NCBI RefSeq assembly: GCF_016650635.1
Contig: NZ_JAEKFI010000005.1
Location: 310,001 to 374,000 of the forward strand
Source of the DNA: Pseudomonas sp. TH43
GTDB lineage: Bacteria; Pseudomonadota; Gammaproteobacteria; Pseudomonadales; Pseudomonadaceae
Direction: 5' to 3'
DNA length: 64,000 bases
Of this stretch, positions 1 to 8,570 are shown piece by piece. A program made the translations under genes and the position numbers. The stretch's first letter is position 1; each line of letters opens with the position of its first letter. Under the pieces are notes generated by a model. The model ran no database searches, was not told the DNA's origin, and saw only the letters and a list, made by a program, of their open reading frames with translations.

Positions 1-48
1 GACCGGGTCCAAGGTGATCGTTTCCAGGTTGGGTTTGGAAACGGTCAT
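1..48 (-). CDS. Partial CDS, N-terminal 16 codons only, unidentified
   Basis: Reading leftwards from the ATG at 48 gives MTVSKPNLETITLDPV with no stop before the window edge. It is too short to identify, and I see no clear Shine-Dalgarno in front of it. The 230 bases to its right hold only REP-like repeats, so a start here for a gene running off the window is plausible but unproven. Confidence 0.3.
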   Translation of the reverse strand, partial: MTVSKPNLETITLDPV

Positions 49-90
49 TTGCGTACATTCAATGGAAGATTGGCGGGTTGGAATGTCCCC

Positions 91-185
91 ATCGCTGGCA
101 AGCCAGCTCCCACAGTTTGCGTGCATTCAGATAGAGATGGGGCGGCTGTCAGGCCGCCTTCGCGAGCAAGCTCAGCTCCTACCAG
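91..185. repeat. REP-type intergenic repeats
   Basis: Two adjacent palindromic repeat units. GCTGGCAAGCCAGC at 94-107 is followed by CTCCCACAG. A second unit at about 141-183 contains GGCGGCTGTCAGGCCGCC and CGCGAGCAAGCTCAGCTCCTA. The first unit recurs at about 53970-53997 and the second resembles the units at 53876-53969. Such repeats are typical of Pseudomonas intergenic DNA. Confidence 0.7.
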
Positions 186-279
186 GATGAGCGTCAGCTC
201 GGCAGCTGGCCGCTACGAAGCAACCACAAGCCCCAGGCAACACCCGTAAAAACGGATATTCACCCCAACCCAAAAGCGC

Positions 280-1332
280 TCAGCGCCGCTCCTCAACCCT
301 ACCCTGACTCTTACTCCAATCCGTTAACAAACTGTAAGCCACCGCCAACAGGGTAGGCCCGATAAACAACCCGATGAACCCAAACGCAATCAACCCGCCA
401 AACACCCCAAGCAACACAATCACCAACGGCAAATTGCCCCCGCGGCTGATCAGATACGGCTTGAGCACGTTGTCTACGCCACTGATGATGAACGTCCCCC
501 AGATCCCGAGAAACACCGCCATCCCATACTCGCCCTTCCAGGCCAGCCAGGCCGTGGCCGGCACCCACACCAACGGTGGCCCCATCGGAATCAGACTGAG
601 CAGAAACGTCACAATCCCCAGCACCAGCGCCCCCGGCACCCCGGCAATCAGGAACCCGATCAACGCCAGAATCGCCTGCGCCGCCGCCGTACCAATCACC
701 CCGTTGACCACCCGTTGTACCGTGCCGGCTACCAGTTCGATGTAATAACCCGCACGCTCCCCGATCAACCGCTCCAACAGGCTGTGCACGAACGCCGCCA
801 GCCGTGGCCCGTCACGGTAGAAAAAGAACACAAAGACAATGCTCAGCGTCAGCTCGAGAATCCCGCCGCCGATCTGCGCGCTGCGCGCCAACAGCCAGTT
901 ACCGACCTGCCCCAGATAAGGCTTGATCGACACCATCAACGCTGCGCCCTGCTCATCGATGCTGTTCCAGAGCCCCACCAAGCGCTCACCGACAACCGGC
1001 AAAGTGCCCAGCCAGGCCGGTGCTTCCGGCAGACCATCAACCTGCACATCCTTGATAAACGCTGTGGCATCGCGCACATGATCGGCGAGATTGAATCCCA
1101 GCCAGACCAGCGGCGCCGCCACCAGCAGCATCCAGCCGAGGGTCAGAATGGCCGCCGCCAGCGATTCGCGGCCATTGAGCCAACGGGTCAGCAGGCGCAT
1201 CAGTGGCCAACTGGCAAACGCCAGCACCGCGCCCCAGAACAGCGCCGACCAGAACGGCGCCATTACCCACAGGCTGGCGCCAAACAACACCAGCAGCAGG
1301 ATCTGCACCAGCAGTCGATCGTTATTGAGCAT
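280..1332 (-). CDS. AI-2E family transporter (PerM/YdiK-type permease)
   Basis: A 350-residue integral membrane protein. It has two N-terminal hydrophobic segments (about residues 8-50), another pair before residue 90, and a long C-terminal hydrophobic block. The C-terminal half carries the family's Gly/Pro-rich pattern (LIPMGPPLVWVPA, then GVDNVLKPYLISRGGNLPLVIVLLG and IGLFIGPTLLAV). The family is named after the E. coli TqsA/YdgG protein proposed to export autoinducer 2, but most members have no proven substrate, so quorum-signal export should not be assumed. It is the most downstream gene of a minus-strand series, about 70 bases beyond the DUF4892 gene. The start is ATG with a weak Shine-Dalgarno. 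Confidence 0.85.
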   Translation of the reverse strand: MLNNDRLLVQILLLVLFGASLWVMAPFWSALFWGAVLAFASWPLMRLLTRWLNGRESLAAAILTLGWMLLVAAPLVWLGFNLADHVRDATAFIKDVQVDGLPEAPAWLGTLPVVGERLVGLWNSIDEQGAALMVSIKPYLGQVGNWLLARSAQIGGGILELTLSIVFVFFFYRDGPRLAAFVHSLLERLIGERAGYYIELVAGTVQRVVNGVIGTAAAQAILALIGFLIAGVPGALVLGIVTFLLSLIPMGPPLVWVPATAWLAWKGEYGMAVFLGIWGTFIISGVDNVLKPYLISRGGNLPLVIVLLGVFGGLIAFGFIGLFIGPTLLAVAYSLLTDWSKSQGRVEERR

Positions 1333-1401
1333 GTAAGGTCTCGAAAAAGTCAGTCAGGCAAAGAGTAGGCGAACACGCCACGCGTGCTCGCCCGATAGAG
1401 C

Positions 1402-2208
1402 TTATCGCAGCAAATCGATGCGCAGGCCAGAGCCATCGACACTGCCGGTTTCCATGCGTGCCGCACGCACACCCTGATTGATCAGCGCCTGACGCCAGGC
1501 CTCGGCTTTCGGCCCGGAGACCGTCACACGCAATGTCGTGTCGAGGTTCAGCCCCCGGGAAATCAGGCGTAGCCAGGTATCATCCGGGTCGTTCACCAGT
1601 TTGGGGAAGTCCAGTTCGCCGGTGCTTTTGAGTTGACGCAAGAGGGTTGCCGAAGTCGGCAGCAGCTCGCCCAACGGCGCAACTGCCTCGAACTGCTCGA
1701 CATGCAGGTAGGCTTTGCGATTGCCGCGAGTGATGCTGTAGAGCGCCACCAGCGTGTTGTCCCGTGGCGCGGCCAGCCTCAACAGCAAGTACGCCTGCTG
1801 CTCATCCGCGCCGTACAGTTTGGAATTACCGAACACTTCGTTGGCCCACAGGCTGCTTTCGCCGCAATCGCGGGCCTGACACCAGAACAACAATTCGGCG
1901 TCCTGCTTTTGCAGGGCTTCGCGTGCAGCGGTGAAGGCTTCGGTGGCGGAGTGTTCGGGCGGTAACTCGTAAGTCACCGAAGTGGTTTGGCCACGGGCCG
2001 TGACCTGGCCGTCGAAGCGCAATTGGCCGCTGATCTTGCGGATCGAACCTAACGGATAGATCCGTTCAAGTTCCACCGGAGGGCGGAAATCGACGATTTG
2101 CGCATCGGCCAGTCGCGGCACGATCTGCAGATCCTGACTGCCCGGCACGTCGGCGGCAAAAGAAACGGAACTGAAACAGCTCAGCGCCAACAGACTGAGT
2201 GACCGCAT
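1402..2208 (-). CDS. DUF4892 domain-containing exported protein
   Basis: The product starts MRSLSLLALSCFSSVSFAAD, a clear Sec signal peptide with a VSFA-AD type cleavage site. I therefore chose the ATG at 2208; an in-frame ATG at 2220 is an alternative and upstream in-frame codons lack signal character. The mature part (about 248 residues) matches my recollection of the Pseudomonas DUF4892 family, including a Cys pair (WCQARDCGES) and a C-terminal OmpA-like segment (LRVTVSGPKAEAWRQALINQGV). It probably acts in the periplasm or outer membrane; its function is unknown. The stop of the preceding alpha/beta hydrolase gene lies about 115 bases upstream, so co-transcription is likely. Confidence 0.75.
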   Translation of the reverse strand: MRSLSLLALSCFSSVSFAADVPGSQDLQIVPRLADAQIVDFRPPVELERIYPLGSIRKISGQLRFDGQVTARGQTTSVTYELPPEHSATEAFTAAREALQKQDAELLFWCQARDCGESSLWANEVFGNSKLYGADEQQAYLLLRLAAPRDNTLVALYSITRGNRKAYLHVEQFEAVAPLGELLPTSATLLRQLKSTGELDFPKLVNDPDDTWLRLISRGLNLDTTLRVTVSGPKAEAWRQALINQGVRAARMETGSVDGSGLRIDLLR

Positions 2209-2323
2209 AGTCAGGCTCATCGGATCGGCATGACTGTGTGATTCGGGGTCGCAGCGGTATAGAAATCCATCGTGGTTGTCTCCCATTTCAACCCGCCCAG
2301 CCTCGACAGTTGCCTGCGGCAAG

Positions 2324-3178
2324 TCAAGGAATGGCGAAGAAGCGATTGAAACAGTCTGCGACAAGATCCGCCCCGGCCTCGTCGTTCAGGTGCAAATGAT
2401 GCCCACCTGGCAGCTGTTCCCGGCTAAAGGGTAGACGCTCCAGCAGCTCCGGATGTTTAGCCAGCATACCGTCGGCCGCGACTACCAGCTGCGCAGGACA
2501 GCCGATGCGCTGGACGAACGCCATCGCCTGCTCCTGGGTCAGGCGCAGCGGCGATGGCAGAGTCAGTCGATTATCGGTGCGCCAGGTGTAACCGCCGGGC
2601 ACCGGCATCAACCCGCGCTGAGCCAACAGCTCCGCCGCTTCACGACTGACCGCCACCAGACCTTTCATCCGCGCTTCGATGGCACGGTCGAGGGTGTGGT
2701 AGACCGGTTTGCGCTTCTCGCGCAGATCAAGTTGCGCTTGCAGGGCCATGCCCATGCGCTCGGCCGCATTTTCGCCTTTGTCTGTAGGAGGAATCACGCC
2801 GTCGATCAACGCCAGATGGCTGATGCGCTCCGGCATCGACCCCGCCAGCACCAGCGACACAATCGCGCCCATTGAATGCCCGAGCAGGCCGAATCGTTTC
2901 CAGCCCAATTGCTCGGCGACTTGCAACACGTCATGGGCGTAATCCCACAACGCGTAACCGGCACCATTGGGCCGATGCCCGGAATGACCGTGGCCGGCCA
3001 TGTCCAGCGCAATGATGCGCAAGCCTTTGAGCTTCGGCGCCAGACGGGCAAAGCTGTTGGCGTTGTCGAGCCAACCGTGCAAGGCGATCACCGGCAAACC
3101 GTCTTCCGGGCCGAACAAATGCGCGGCCAACTCGATATGCGGCAGGCTCAGGCGCACTTCTTCGAAAGTCGGGCTCAT
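2324..3178 (-). CDS. Alpha/beta hydrolase
   Basis: A 284-residue alpha/beta-hydrolase fold enzyme. It shows the oxyanion-hole motif ALHGWLDN (about residues 32-39), a nucleophile elbow GHSMG with Ser102, and a C-terminal catalytic His in PGGHHLHL. The substrate is unknown; size and motif order suit small esterases or lipases of the BioH/MhpC type. The start ATG at 3178 overlaps the stop of the upstream hydrolase as ATGA (3175-3178), so translation is probably coupled. An upstream in-frame start would add ten residues inside the neighbour and is rejected. The two adjacent hydrolases are related in fold but not near-identical. Confidence 0.85.
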   Translation of the reverse strand: MSPTFEEVRLSLPHIELAAHLFGPEDGLPVIALHGWLDNANSFARLAPKLKGLRIIALDMAGHGHSGHRPNGAGYALWDYAHDVLQVAEQLGWKRFGLLGHSMGAIVSLVLAGSMPERISHLALIDGVIPPTDKGENAAERMGMALQAQLDLREKRKPVYHTLDRAIEARMKGLVAVSREAAELLAQRGLMPVPGGYTWRTDNRLTLPSPLRLTQEQAMAFVQRIGCPAQLVVAADGMLAKHPELLERLPFSREQLPGGHHLHLNDEAGADLVADCFNRFFAIP

Positions 3179-3981
3179 GCGCAATCCCTGTCCTGGCGAG
3201 ATTCCCAACGGGTGAAGAGGTTCTTCAGCAGCCGCGCGGTGTCTTGCGGGCGTTCAAGAGGGAACATGTGCCCGCCGGGCATGCTCAGCGCTTCGCCTTG
3301 CGGCAGGCGCGAGACGAAACGAGTGTGATGGCGCATCACCACGCGGCTGGTGTGCCCACGCACCACCGCCAGCGGCACCTGCAGTTGCCGAGTGCGGCCA
3401 GGGCTGGTGTGCGGCACGCCGCGATAAATGCTGATTTCAGTGGCCGGGTCGAAGCGTAGACGCAATTTATCGTCGACCCGATGCAGGCCGTGTTGCAGGT
3501 AAGCGTCGAAGCATTCCGGGTCGAAACCGCGAAACAGCGTTTTGCCGGCAAAATAGCGACGGGCGCTATCGAGGTCGGCGAACTCTTCGCGTCGGCCTAA
3601 CGTACGTCCGGCTGGCGTCAGTCTGTCGATAAAACCAAAACGTTTGGCTGCACGAATCACCCATTGATCGGTACGCGTCAGCACTGGCGAATCGAGCATG
3701 ACCACGCCGCGATACAACTCAGGACACCGCAGCGCCGCGTGCAGGTGCAGCACACCGCCAAATGAATGTCCGACGCCCCACACGGGTTGATCCTGCTGTT
3801 GCAGGTGATGGATCAATTCATCGACCAGGTTGTACCAGTTGTCGTCGGCAGGGAAACGCGGGTCATGGGCATGCTGCTCCAGATGCGCAACCCGGTACTC
3901 GGGCGCCAGCGCCGCGAACAACTTGCCATAGGTGCCCGAGGGAAACCCGTTGGCGTGGGCGAAAAAGATTGGTTGCGACAT
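3175..3981 (-). CDS. Alpha/beta hydrolase
   Basis: A 268-residue alpha/beta-hydrolase. N-terminal FFAHANGFPSGTY (residues 6-18) is the oxyanion-hole strand-loop. GHSFGG places the nucleophile at Ser73, and PGGHMFPLERP near the C-terminus carries the catalytic His. The HANGFP signature is seen in Pseudomonas proteins of unknown substrate next to a second hydrolase. It is the first gene of a two-hydrolase unit; its TGA overlaps the next ATG. A repeat palindrome lies upstream at 4090-4165, so its promoter should lie between that repeat and 3981. Confidence 0.85.
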   Translation of the reverse strand: MSQPIFFAHANGFPSGTYGKLFAALAPEYRVAHLEQHAHDPRFPADDNWYNLVDELIHHLQQQDQPVWGVGHSFGGVLHLHAALRCPELYRGVVMLDSPVLTRTDQWVIRAAKRFGFIDRLTPAGRTLGRREEFADLDSARRYFAGKTLFRGFDPECFDAYLQHGLHRVDDKLRLRFDPATEISIYRGVPHTSPGRTRQLQVPLAVVRGHTSRVVMRHHTRFVSRLPQGEALSMPGGHMFPLERPQDTARLLKNLFTRWESRQDRDCA

Positions 3982-4088
3982 GCAGGCTTAATCCATGAAC
4001 GGGAAACGTGACGTTGATTGTCCGTAAGACCAGGATCCGCAGCAATGACCATAACTGCCAGAAATAGTGGTGGAGATGTCGTGACAAG

Positions 4089-4165
4089 CAAAAGATCGCA
4101 GCCTGCGGCAGACGCCTACAGGGTACACACTGCAGGATCTGCCGCAGGCTGCGACCTTTTGATCT
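4089..4165. repeat. Inverted intergenic repeat; uninterrupted copy of the IS110 target
   Basis: Left arm AAAAGATCGCAGCCTGCGGC starts at 4090 and its partner CTGCCGCAGGCTGCGA begins at about 4139, followed by CCTTTTGATCTT. Between the arms lies CGCCTACAGGG. The same left arm, ending GCAGCTCCT, abuts the IS110 left end at 52627, and ACAGGGA follows the right end at 53853. This copy therefore shows what the insertion site looked like before insertion. Confidence 0.8.
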
Positions 4166-4178
4166 TATGGATTGATCG

Positions 4179-4622
4179 TCACCGTGCCGGCGGCTGCTCA
4201 CCCAGTGGCACCACCGCCATGGTCAACCGTGACACGCAACTGGCCTTGCCCTCATCACTGGTCAGACGGATGTCCCAGACGTGCGTGGTACGGCCGATAT
4301 GAATCGGCTTGGCCACTGCCGTCACGCGTCCACTGCGCAACCCACGCAAATGGTTGGCGTTGATCTCAAGCCCGACGCAGTAAAACTTGCTGGCATCGAT
4401 ACACAGATAGCTGGCCATCGAACCGACGGTTTCCGCCAGCACCACCGAAGCGCCGCCATGCAGCAAGCCGTAAGGTTGGTGTGTGCGATGGTCGATGACC
4501 ATGCTCGCGGTCAGCGACTCTTTGTCGAACGCTTCGAAGCGGATGTCCAGCACTTCGCCAATGGTGTTTTTCTGGATTGCGTTCAACTGCTCGATATTGG
4601 GAGTGGTACGCCACAAGCTCAT
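4179..4622 (-). CDS. Hotdog-fold acyl-CoA thioesterase (PaaI/MenI-like)
   Basis: A 147-residue single hotdog-domain protein. The helix-capping motif HQPYGLLHGGASVVLAETVGS contains His55-Gly-Gly and Glu64, the position of the catalytic acid in E. coli MenI/EntH-type thioesterases. The second half (HIGRTTHVWDIRLTSDEGKASCVSRLTMAVV) is the usual second beta-hairpin with CVSR. It likely hydrolyses a CoA thioester. It lies 31 bases downstream of an acyl-CoA ligase on the same strand, so the pair may activate and release the same acyl chain; the substrate is not predictable from sequence. Confidence 0.85.
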   Translation of the reverse strand: MSLWRTTPNIEQLNAIQKNTIGEVLDIRFEAFDKESLTASMVIDHRTHQPYGLLHGGASVVLAETVGSMASYLCIDASKFYCVGLEINANHLRGLRSGRVTAVAKPIHIGRTTHVWDIRLTSDEGKASCVSRLTMAVVPLGEQPPAR

Positions 4623-4653
4623 CGCAGACTTCCTTGGTTGTTTTGGTTGTCGC

Positions 4654-6309
4654 TCAATCCTGCCACAGCACCGACTCGCTGCGCTCGCTCCATTCTTCGA
4701 AGCGGGCGCCGTAGGTGTCTTCGATGACGTTGCGCTTGATCTTCAGCGTCGGGGTGAGAAAGCCGTTTTCGACGCCCCAACTGTCCTTGACCACCACCAA
4801 CCGGCGCAGGCGTTCGTGCTTGTCGAGCGCGGCGTTGACCTCTTCCAGGAGTTTTTCCAGGCTCGAGTGCAGACTGGCCCGACCTTCTTCCTGACTGACG
4901 ATGGAGAGCACACACAAACCCAACGGGGCGCTCAATCCATCGCCGACGACACAGACCTGCTCGATCCGGGAATGCACCGCCAGACGATTCTCGATCGGTG
5001 CCGGGGCGACGTATTTGCCTTTGCTGGTCTTGAAGATTTCCTTGAGCCGCCCGGTCAGGCGCAGGCGTCCTTCGGCATCCTGCTCGCCCTTGTCGCCGGT
5101 GCGCAGGAAACCGTCCTCGGTGATCGTTTCGGCGGTTTTCTGCGGTTCCTTGAAATAGCCGAGCATGTTGGCCTGACTGCGCACCTGCACTTCGCCCGAC
5201 TCATCGATGCGCACCTCGACATCCGGACACGGTTTGCCGATCCAGCCCTGTTTATATTGTCCCGGCAGGCAGATGTGCGAGTAGCCACAGCTCTCGGTCA
5301 TGCCATAGACCTCCAGCACGTCGAGGCCGAGTTTCCGATACCAGTTGAGCAAGGTCTGCGGCACCGGCGCCGCGCCGGACAGCGCCACACGCAAGGCGTC
5401 CAGCCCCAGCCCGGCGAGCACTTTGTGCCCGACCCGTTTACCCATAAACGGCAGACCGAGGAGCCAATCCAGACGCTTCGCCGGGACCTTGCTGTACACG
5501 CCCATCTGGAATTTGGTCCAGATCCGTGGCACGCCGAACATTGCGGTCGGCCGCGCACGCTTGAGATCGGTGATGAAGGTGTCGAGGCTTTCGGCAAAGA
5601 ACACGGTTTGCCCGGTATAGATCGACGCCAGTTCAACGAACATCCGCTCGGCAACGTGACACAGCGGCAGATATGACAGCAGTCGATCGCTCTCGTTGAG
5701 CCCGAACAATTGCGTACCGCGCGTGGTGGCAAAGCCGAGATTGGCAAAGCTGTGCATCACGCCTTTGGGCAGGCCAGTGGTGCCGGAGGTGTAGATGATC
5801 GTTGCCAGTTGCTCGGCAGGCGGGCGCGGATCGTCCTGAATCGGCGAGTAGCGCTGCAGGTCTGCCCAACTGAAATCGAATTTTCCGGGCGGATGCAGCG
5901 GCAAGCTGATGGTCGGCAGATCCGCCGGCACGCCTTGCGACATATTCGGCCAATCATCCAGCTTGCCAATAAACACCAGCACACTTTCCGAGTGCTTGAG
6001 CACTTGGGCCACGGAGTCCGCGGTGAGATTGGGATACAGCGGTACCGAAACATGCCCGGCCATCCAGATCGCGAGATCGGCGATGATCCAGTGCGCGCAA
6101 TTTTTCGAGATCAGGGCGATATGGCTGCCTTGCGGCAACTCGCGGGCGCGCAGCCAGTGCGCAGCGCAGCGGGCCTGATGGCCGACGTCGGCCCAACTGA
6201 GCGTCTCTACCTGCCCGCCGCCGGTGGGCTGCACCAGGAAGCGCTGGCGCGGGTGCCGGGCTTCACGTTCGTAGAACACGTCCAGCGGCAACCGGAAGGC
6301 GGCAGACAT
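4654..6309 (-). CDS. AMP-dependent long-chain acyl-CoA synthetase family protein
   Basis: A 551-residue adenylate-forming ligase. The ATP-binding P-loop YTSGTTGLPKG sits at residues 173-183. YGMTESCG near residue 330 and the hinge/A8 region (LRTGDKGEQDAEGRLRLTGR, about residues 405-425) are present, and KTSKGKYVAPAPIEN carries the A10-type Lys region. The overall style resembles FadD15/FACL-type long-chain ligases. I start at the ATG at 6309 because CAGGAG lies eight bases upstream; an in-frame ATG at 6342 falls upstream of that ribosome site. A perfect 10+10 palindrome at 6350-6371 lies 40 bases before the start and is a likely operator. It is followed by the thioesterase gene. Confidence 0.85.
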   Translation of the reverse strand: MSAAFRLPLDVFYEREARHPRQRFLVQPTGGGQVETLSWADVGHQARCAAHWLRARELPQGSHIALISKNCAHWIIADLAIWMAGHVSVPLYPNLTADSVAQVLKHSESVLVFIGKLDDWPNMSQGVPADLPTISLPLHPPGKFDFSWADLQRYSPIQDDPRPPAEQLATIIYTSGTTGLPKGVMHSFANLGFATTRGTQLFGLNESDRLLSYLPLCHVAERMFVELASIYTGQTVFFAESLDTFITDLKRARPTAMFGVPRIWTKFQMGVYSKVPAKRLDWLLGLPFMGKRVGHKVLAGLGLDALRVALSGAAPVPQTLLNWYRKLGLDVLEVYGMTESCGYSHICLPGQYKQGWIGKPCPDVEVRIDESGEVQVRSQANMLGYFKEPQKTAETITEDGFLRTGDKGEQDAEGRLRLTGRLKEIFKTSKGKYVAPAPIENRLAVHSRIEQVCVVGDGLSAPLGLCVLSIVSQEEGRASLHSSLEKLLEEVNAALDKHERLRRLVVVKDSWGVENGFLTPTLKIKRNVIEDTYGARFEEWSERSESVLWQD

Positions 6310-6349
6310 GCGACTCGCTCCTGTTTTTTTGGTCTGGAGCAAGCGTAGT

Positions 6350-6371
6350 CAACCAAGCAAGTGCTTGGTTG
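6350..6371. promoter_or_regulatory. Perfect palindrome, candidate TetR-family operator
   Basis: CAACCAAGCA-AG-TGCTTGGTTG: two perfect 10-base arms with a two-base spacer, 40 bases upstream of the acyl-CoA ligase start. The arms resemble operators of TetR-type regulators of acyl-CoA metabolism (CAAG..CTTG cores). No regulator gene lies next to it in this window. Confidence 0.6.
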
Positions 6372-6419
6372 AAAAATTCAAACAAATAATTTCAGGCAAA
6401 CACGCAAAAGGCTGCGGTG

Positions 6420-6505
6420 ATTTGAGGAGCTTCTTCGCGGGCAAGCCTTGCTCCTACAAAAACGGCATGATCCGCTCTTGCAGGAGCAAGGCTTGCCCGC
6501 GATGA
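6420..6505. repeat. REP doublet (inverted pair)
   Basis: TTCGCGGGCAAGCCTTGCTCCTA at about 6434-6456 is mirrored by AGGAGCAAGGCTTGCCCGCGA at about 6482-6502. The pair lies between the divergent-side palindrome and the 3' end of sixA. It may also serve as a transcript-end hairpin for the minus-strand unit. Confidence 0.75.
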
Positions 6506-6518
6506 AGCCGACTCGGTA

Positions 6519-6971
6519 TCAAGGGTGTCTGAGGCTGTTAAGGGTCATCGAGCCAATCAACAGCTCAGGGCTTTCCAGCTCGGCCAACCCGGCGGTGCTG
6601 ACCCGCTCCGGCGGATACCCGGCGCCGTGCTGCAGATAGCTGAGCAGATTGCCCACCAACGGGTTGTGGCTGACCAGCAGTACATTGCTCACCGAAACCA
6701 ACTGATCGGCGACCCTGTCCGGATCGACTTCCGGCGTCAGCCATTCGACCGTGCGAATCTCCGGCTCGAACCCCAGCGCCTCGCGAACAATCTGCGCGGT
6801 CTGTTGCGCACGCAGATAAGGGCTGGCGTAGATCGCGGTCAGCGGCTGGCCGATCAAATGGGCCGCGCTGCTCAAGGCCTCTTTGCGACCGTGCTCGGTC
6901 AGTTCCCGCTCGGAGTCAGGGCACGAGCCATAAGGTACGGCCTCGCCGTGACGCAACACCCAGAGTTTCAT
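6519..6971 (-). CDS. sixA: Phosphohistidine phosphatase SixA
   Basis: A 150-residue branch-2 histidine-phosphatase family protein. The catalytic RHG motif is at the extreme N-terminus (MKLWVLRHGEAVP, His8), and the second conserved His is in VSHNPLVGNLL. The size and bare RHG core match E. coli SixA, which removes phosphate from histidine-phosphotransfer domains (ArcB) and from PtsO/NPr. In Pseudomonas a phosphotransfer protein would be the expected target. Its ATG overlaps the TGA of the upstream DUF4389 gene (6968-6971), indicating coupled translation. Confidence 0.9.
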   Translation of the reverse strand: MKLWVLRHGEAVPYGSCPDSERELTEHGRKEALSSAAHLIGQPLTAIYASPYLRAQQTAQIVREALGFEPEIRTVEWLTPEVDPDRVADQLVSVSNVLLVSHNPLVGNLLSYLQHGAGYPPERVSTAGLAELESPELLIGSMTLNSLRHP

Positions 6972-7315
6972 AGCTTGGGCTCCTCATCTCGGGCCGGGTG
7001 TGGGGCCGGCGGCACGGCATGCGGCGCTTCACCCTCCGGCGCACGCGGGGTTGGCCAGTCGGCGAACGGCCAGGGTTTCTGGTCGCTGTGGAAACTGCCG
7101 AAACGGCCGATCTGCGCCAGAAACTGGCTCAGGCTGTCGCCAAAATTCATCAGGCTGGCGCTTGGCGCGCCATAGATCAAACGGTAGATCAGTTGCACCA
7201 GCACCACAGCGCCGAGGATGAACTGCGCCACTTGCCAGACCAGCACGTAGACGATCATCCACAACACGCGCAAGAGGATGGACTCGTACTTGGCTTCGAT
7301 TTTCGGATCGTTCAT
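6968..7315 (-). CDS. DUF4389 domain-containing membrane protein
   Basis: A 115-residue protein with two adjacent hydrophobic helices (about residues 13-48, LLRVLWMIVYVLVWQVAQFILGAVVLVQLIY). A conserved-looking amphipathic stretch follows (GDSLSQFLAQIGRFGSFHSDQKPWPFADWP), with a Pro-rich tail. This matches the DUF4389 family. Its function is unknown; it is likely inner-membrane. It lies between gpsA and sixA, with a 33-base gap to gpsA and a 4-base overlap with sixA, so gpsA-DUF4389-sixA is probably one transcript. Confidence 0.8.
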   Translation of the reverse strand: MNDPKIEAKYESILLRVLWMIVYVLVWQVAQFILGAVVLVQLIYRLIYGAPSASLMNFGDSLSQFLAQIGRFGSFHSDQKPWPFADWPTPRAPEGEAPHAVPPAPHPARDEEPKL

Positions 7316-7348
7316 GGCTTGCTCCCCTGTCCGTAGATAAACGCTGAA

Positions 7349-8374
7349 TCAGTTGAAACCGCTGGTGGAAATAAAGTCGACGTCGGTTTTCGGTTCGGCA
7401 CGCATCAGTAGACCGATCACCTGTTCCAGCGTGCGTCCTTCAAACAGGATCGCGTGCAGGCCGGCGACCAACGGCATGTACACGCCGACTTCCTGGGATT
7501 TGGCCTTGAGCACTTTCAGAGTGTTGACCCCTTCGGCGACTTCACCGAGGCGCGACACGGCTTCGTCGAGACTCAAACCTTGGCCGAGGGCGAAACCGAC
7601 CTGATAGTTGCGGCTCTTCGGTGAGGAACACGTGACGATCAAATCGCCAACACCGGCCAGACCGAGGAAGGTCATCGGGTTCGCTCCTTGATTCACCGCA
7701 AATCGGGTCATTTCCGCCAAGGCCCGAGTGATCAGCATGCTCTTGGTGTTCTCACCCATTTCCAGCGCCACGGCCATGCCGGCGATGATCGCGTAAACGT
7801 TTTTCAGCGCCCCGCCGAGTTCGACGCCAAAACGGTCGGCACTGGCATAAACGCGGAAAGTGCGGCCATGCAGCGCGGCTTGCACTTGCTTGCAAAGTTC
7901 TTCGTCTTCACTGGCGACCACCGTGGCAGTCAGCGCATGCTCGGCGATTTCCCGCGCCAGGTTCGGCCCCGACAGCACGCCGATGCGCGCCTGCGGAGCG
8001 ATCTCTTCGAGGATCTGGCTCATCAGTTTGAAGGTCTGGGCTTCGATGCCTTTGGTCAGGCTGACCAGCATCTTGCCGCTCAAGCGCTCGGCGTGCGCGG
8101 CGAGTACCGTGCGCAGTGCGCTGGACGGCAGCGCGACGAAGCACAAATCACAGGCGTCGAGAGTGGCTTGCAGGTCGGTGACAGCGGTCACGCCTGGCAG
8201 AATCTTGATGCCTTTGAGGTAACGCGGGTTTTCGCGATTGACCCGGATGGCCTCGGCCTGTTCGGGGTCACGCATCCACTGCAAGACTTGATGGCCGTTC
8301 TCGGCCAATAGATTGGCCACGGCGGTACCAAAACTTCCGCCTCCCAGGACCGCAATCGGGCGCTGTTCAGTCAT
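7349..8374 (-). CDS. gpsA: Glycerol-3-phosphate dehydrogenase [NAD(P)+]
   Basis: A 341-residue cytosolic enzyme that makes sn-glycerol 3-phosphate from dihydroxyacetone phosphate for phospholipid synthesis. The N-terminal Rossmann motif VLGGGSFGTAVANL (about residues 9-22), VSLTKGIE with the substrate-binding Lys, SGPNLAREI, and the C-terminal helical domain (GVDLIVTCSSPKSRNYQVG-type segment) are all present. I chose ATG 8374 because homology begins at MTEQRPIAVLGGG; upstream in-frame codons add an unrelated tail. It heads the gpsA-DUF4389-sixA unit, and the same neighbourhood (gpsA near fabAB) occurs in P. aeruginosa. Confidence 0.95.
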   Translation of the reverse strand: MTEQRPIAVLGGGSFGTAVANLLAENGHQVLQWMRDPEQAEAIRVNRENPRYLKGIKILPGVTAVTDLQATLDACDLCFVALPSSALRTVLAAHAERLSGKMLVSLTKGIEAQTFKLMSQILEEIAPQARIGVLSGPNLAREIAEHALTATVVASEDEELCKQVQAALHGRTFRVYASADRFGVELGGALKNVYAIIAGMAVALEMGENTKSMLITRALAEMTRFAVNQGANPMTFLGLAGVGDLIVTCSSPKSRNYQVGFALGQGLSLDEAVSRLGEVAEGVNTLKVLKAKSQEVGVYMPLVAGLHAILFEGRTLEQVIGLLMRAEPKTDVDFISTSGFN

Positions 8375-8570
8375 ATGCAATCCATTAATCCATACCAGTG
8401 GCGATGTCGGCATTATACGGGGCGACCCGATGGCGGCCAGCCCCCACGTCAATTACCGATACTTGTAGGAAGAAGACCAATAAAACCTAGGAAAATGCCT
8501 GCAACGTGACTGGAAAAGTCGCTGCCCTCGGTTAACATGCGCGCCAATTCTTTGCTTTCAAGGCTGCGTC

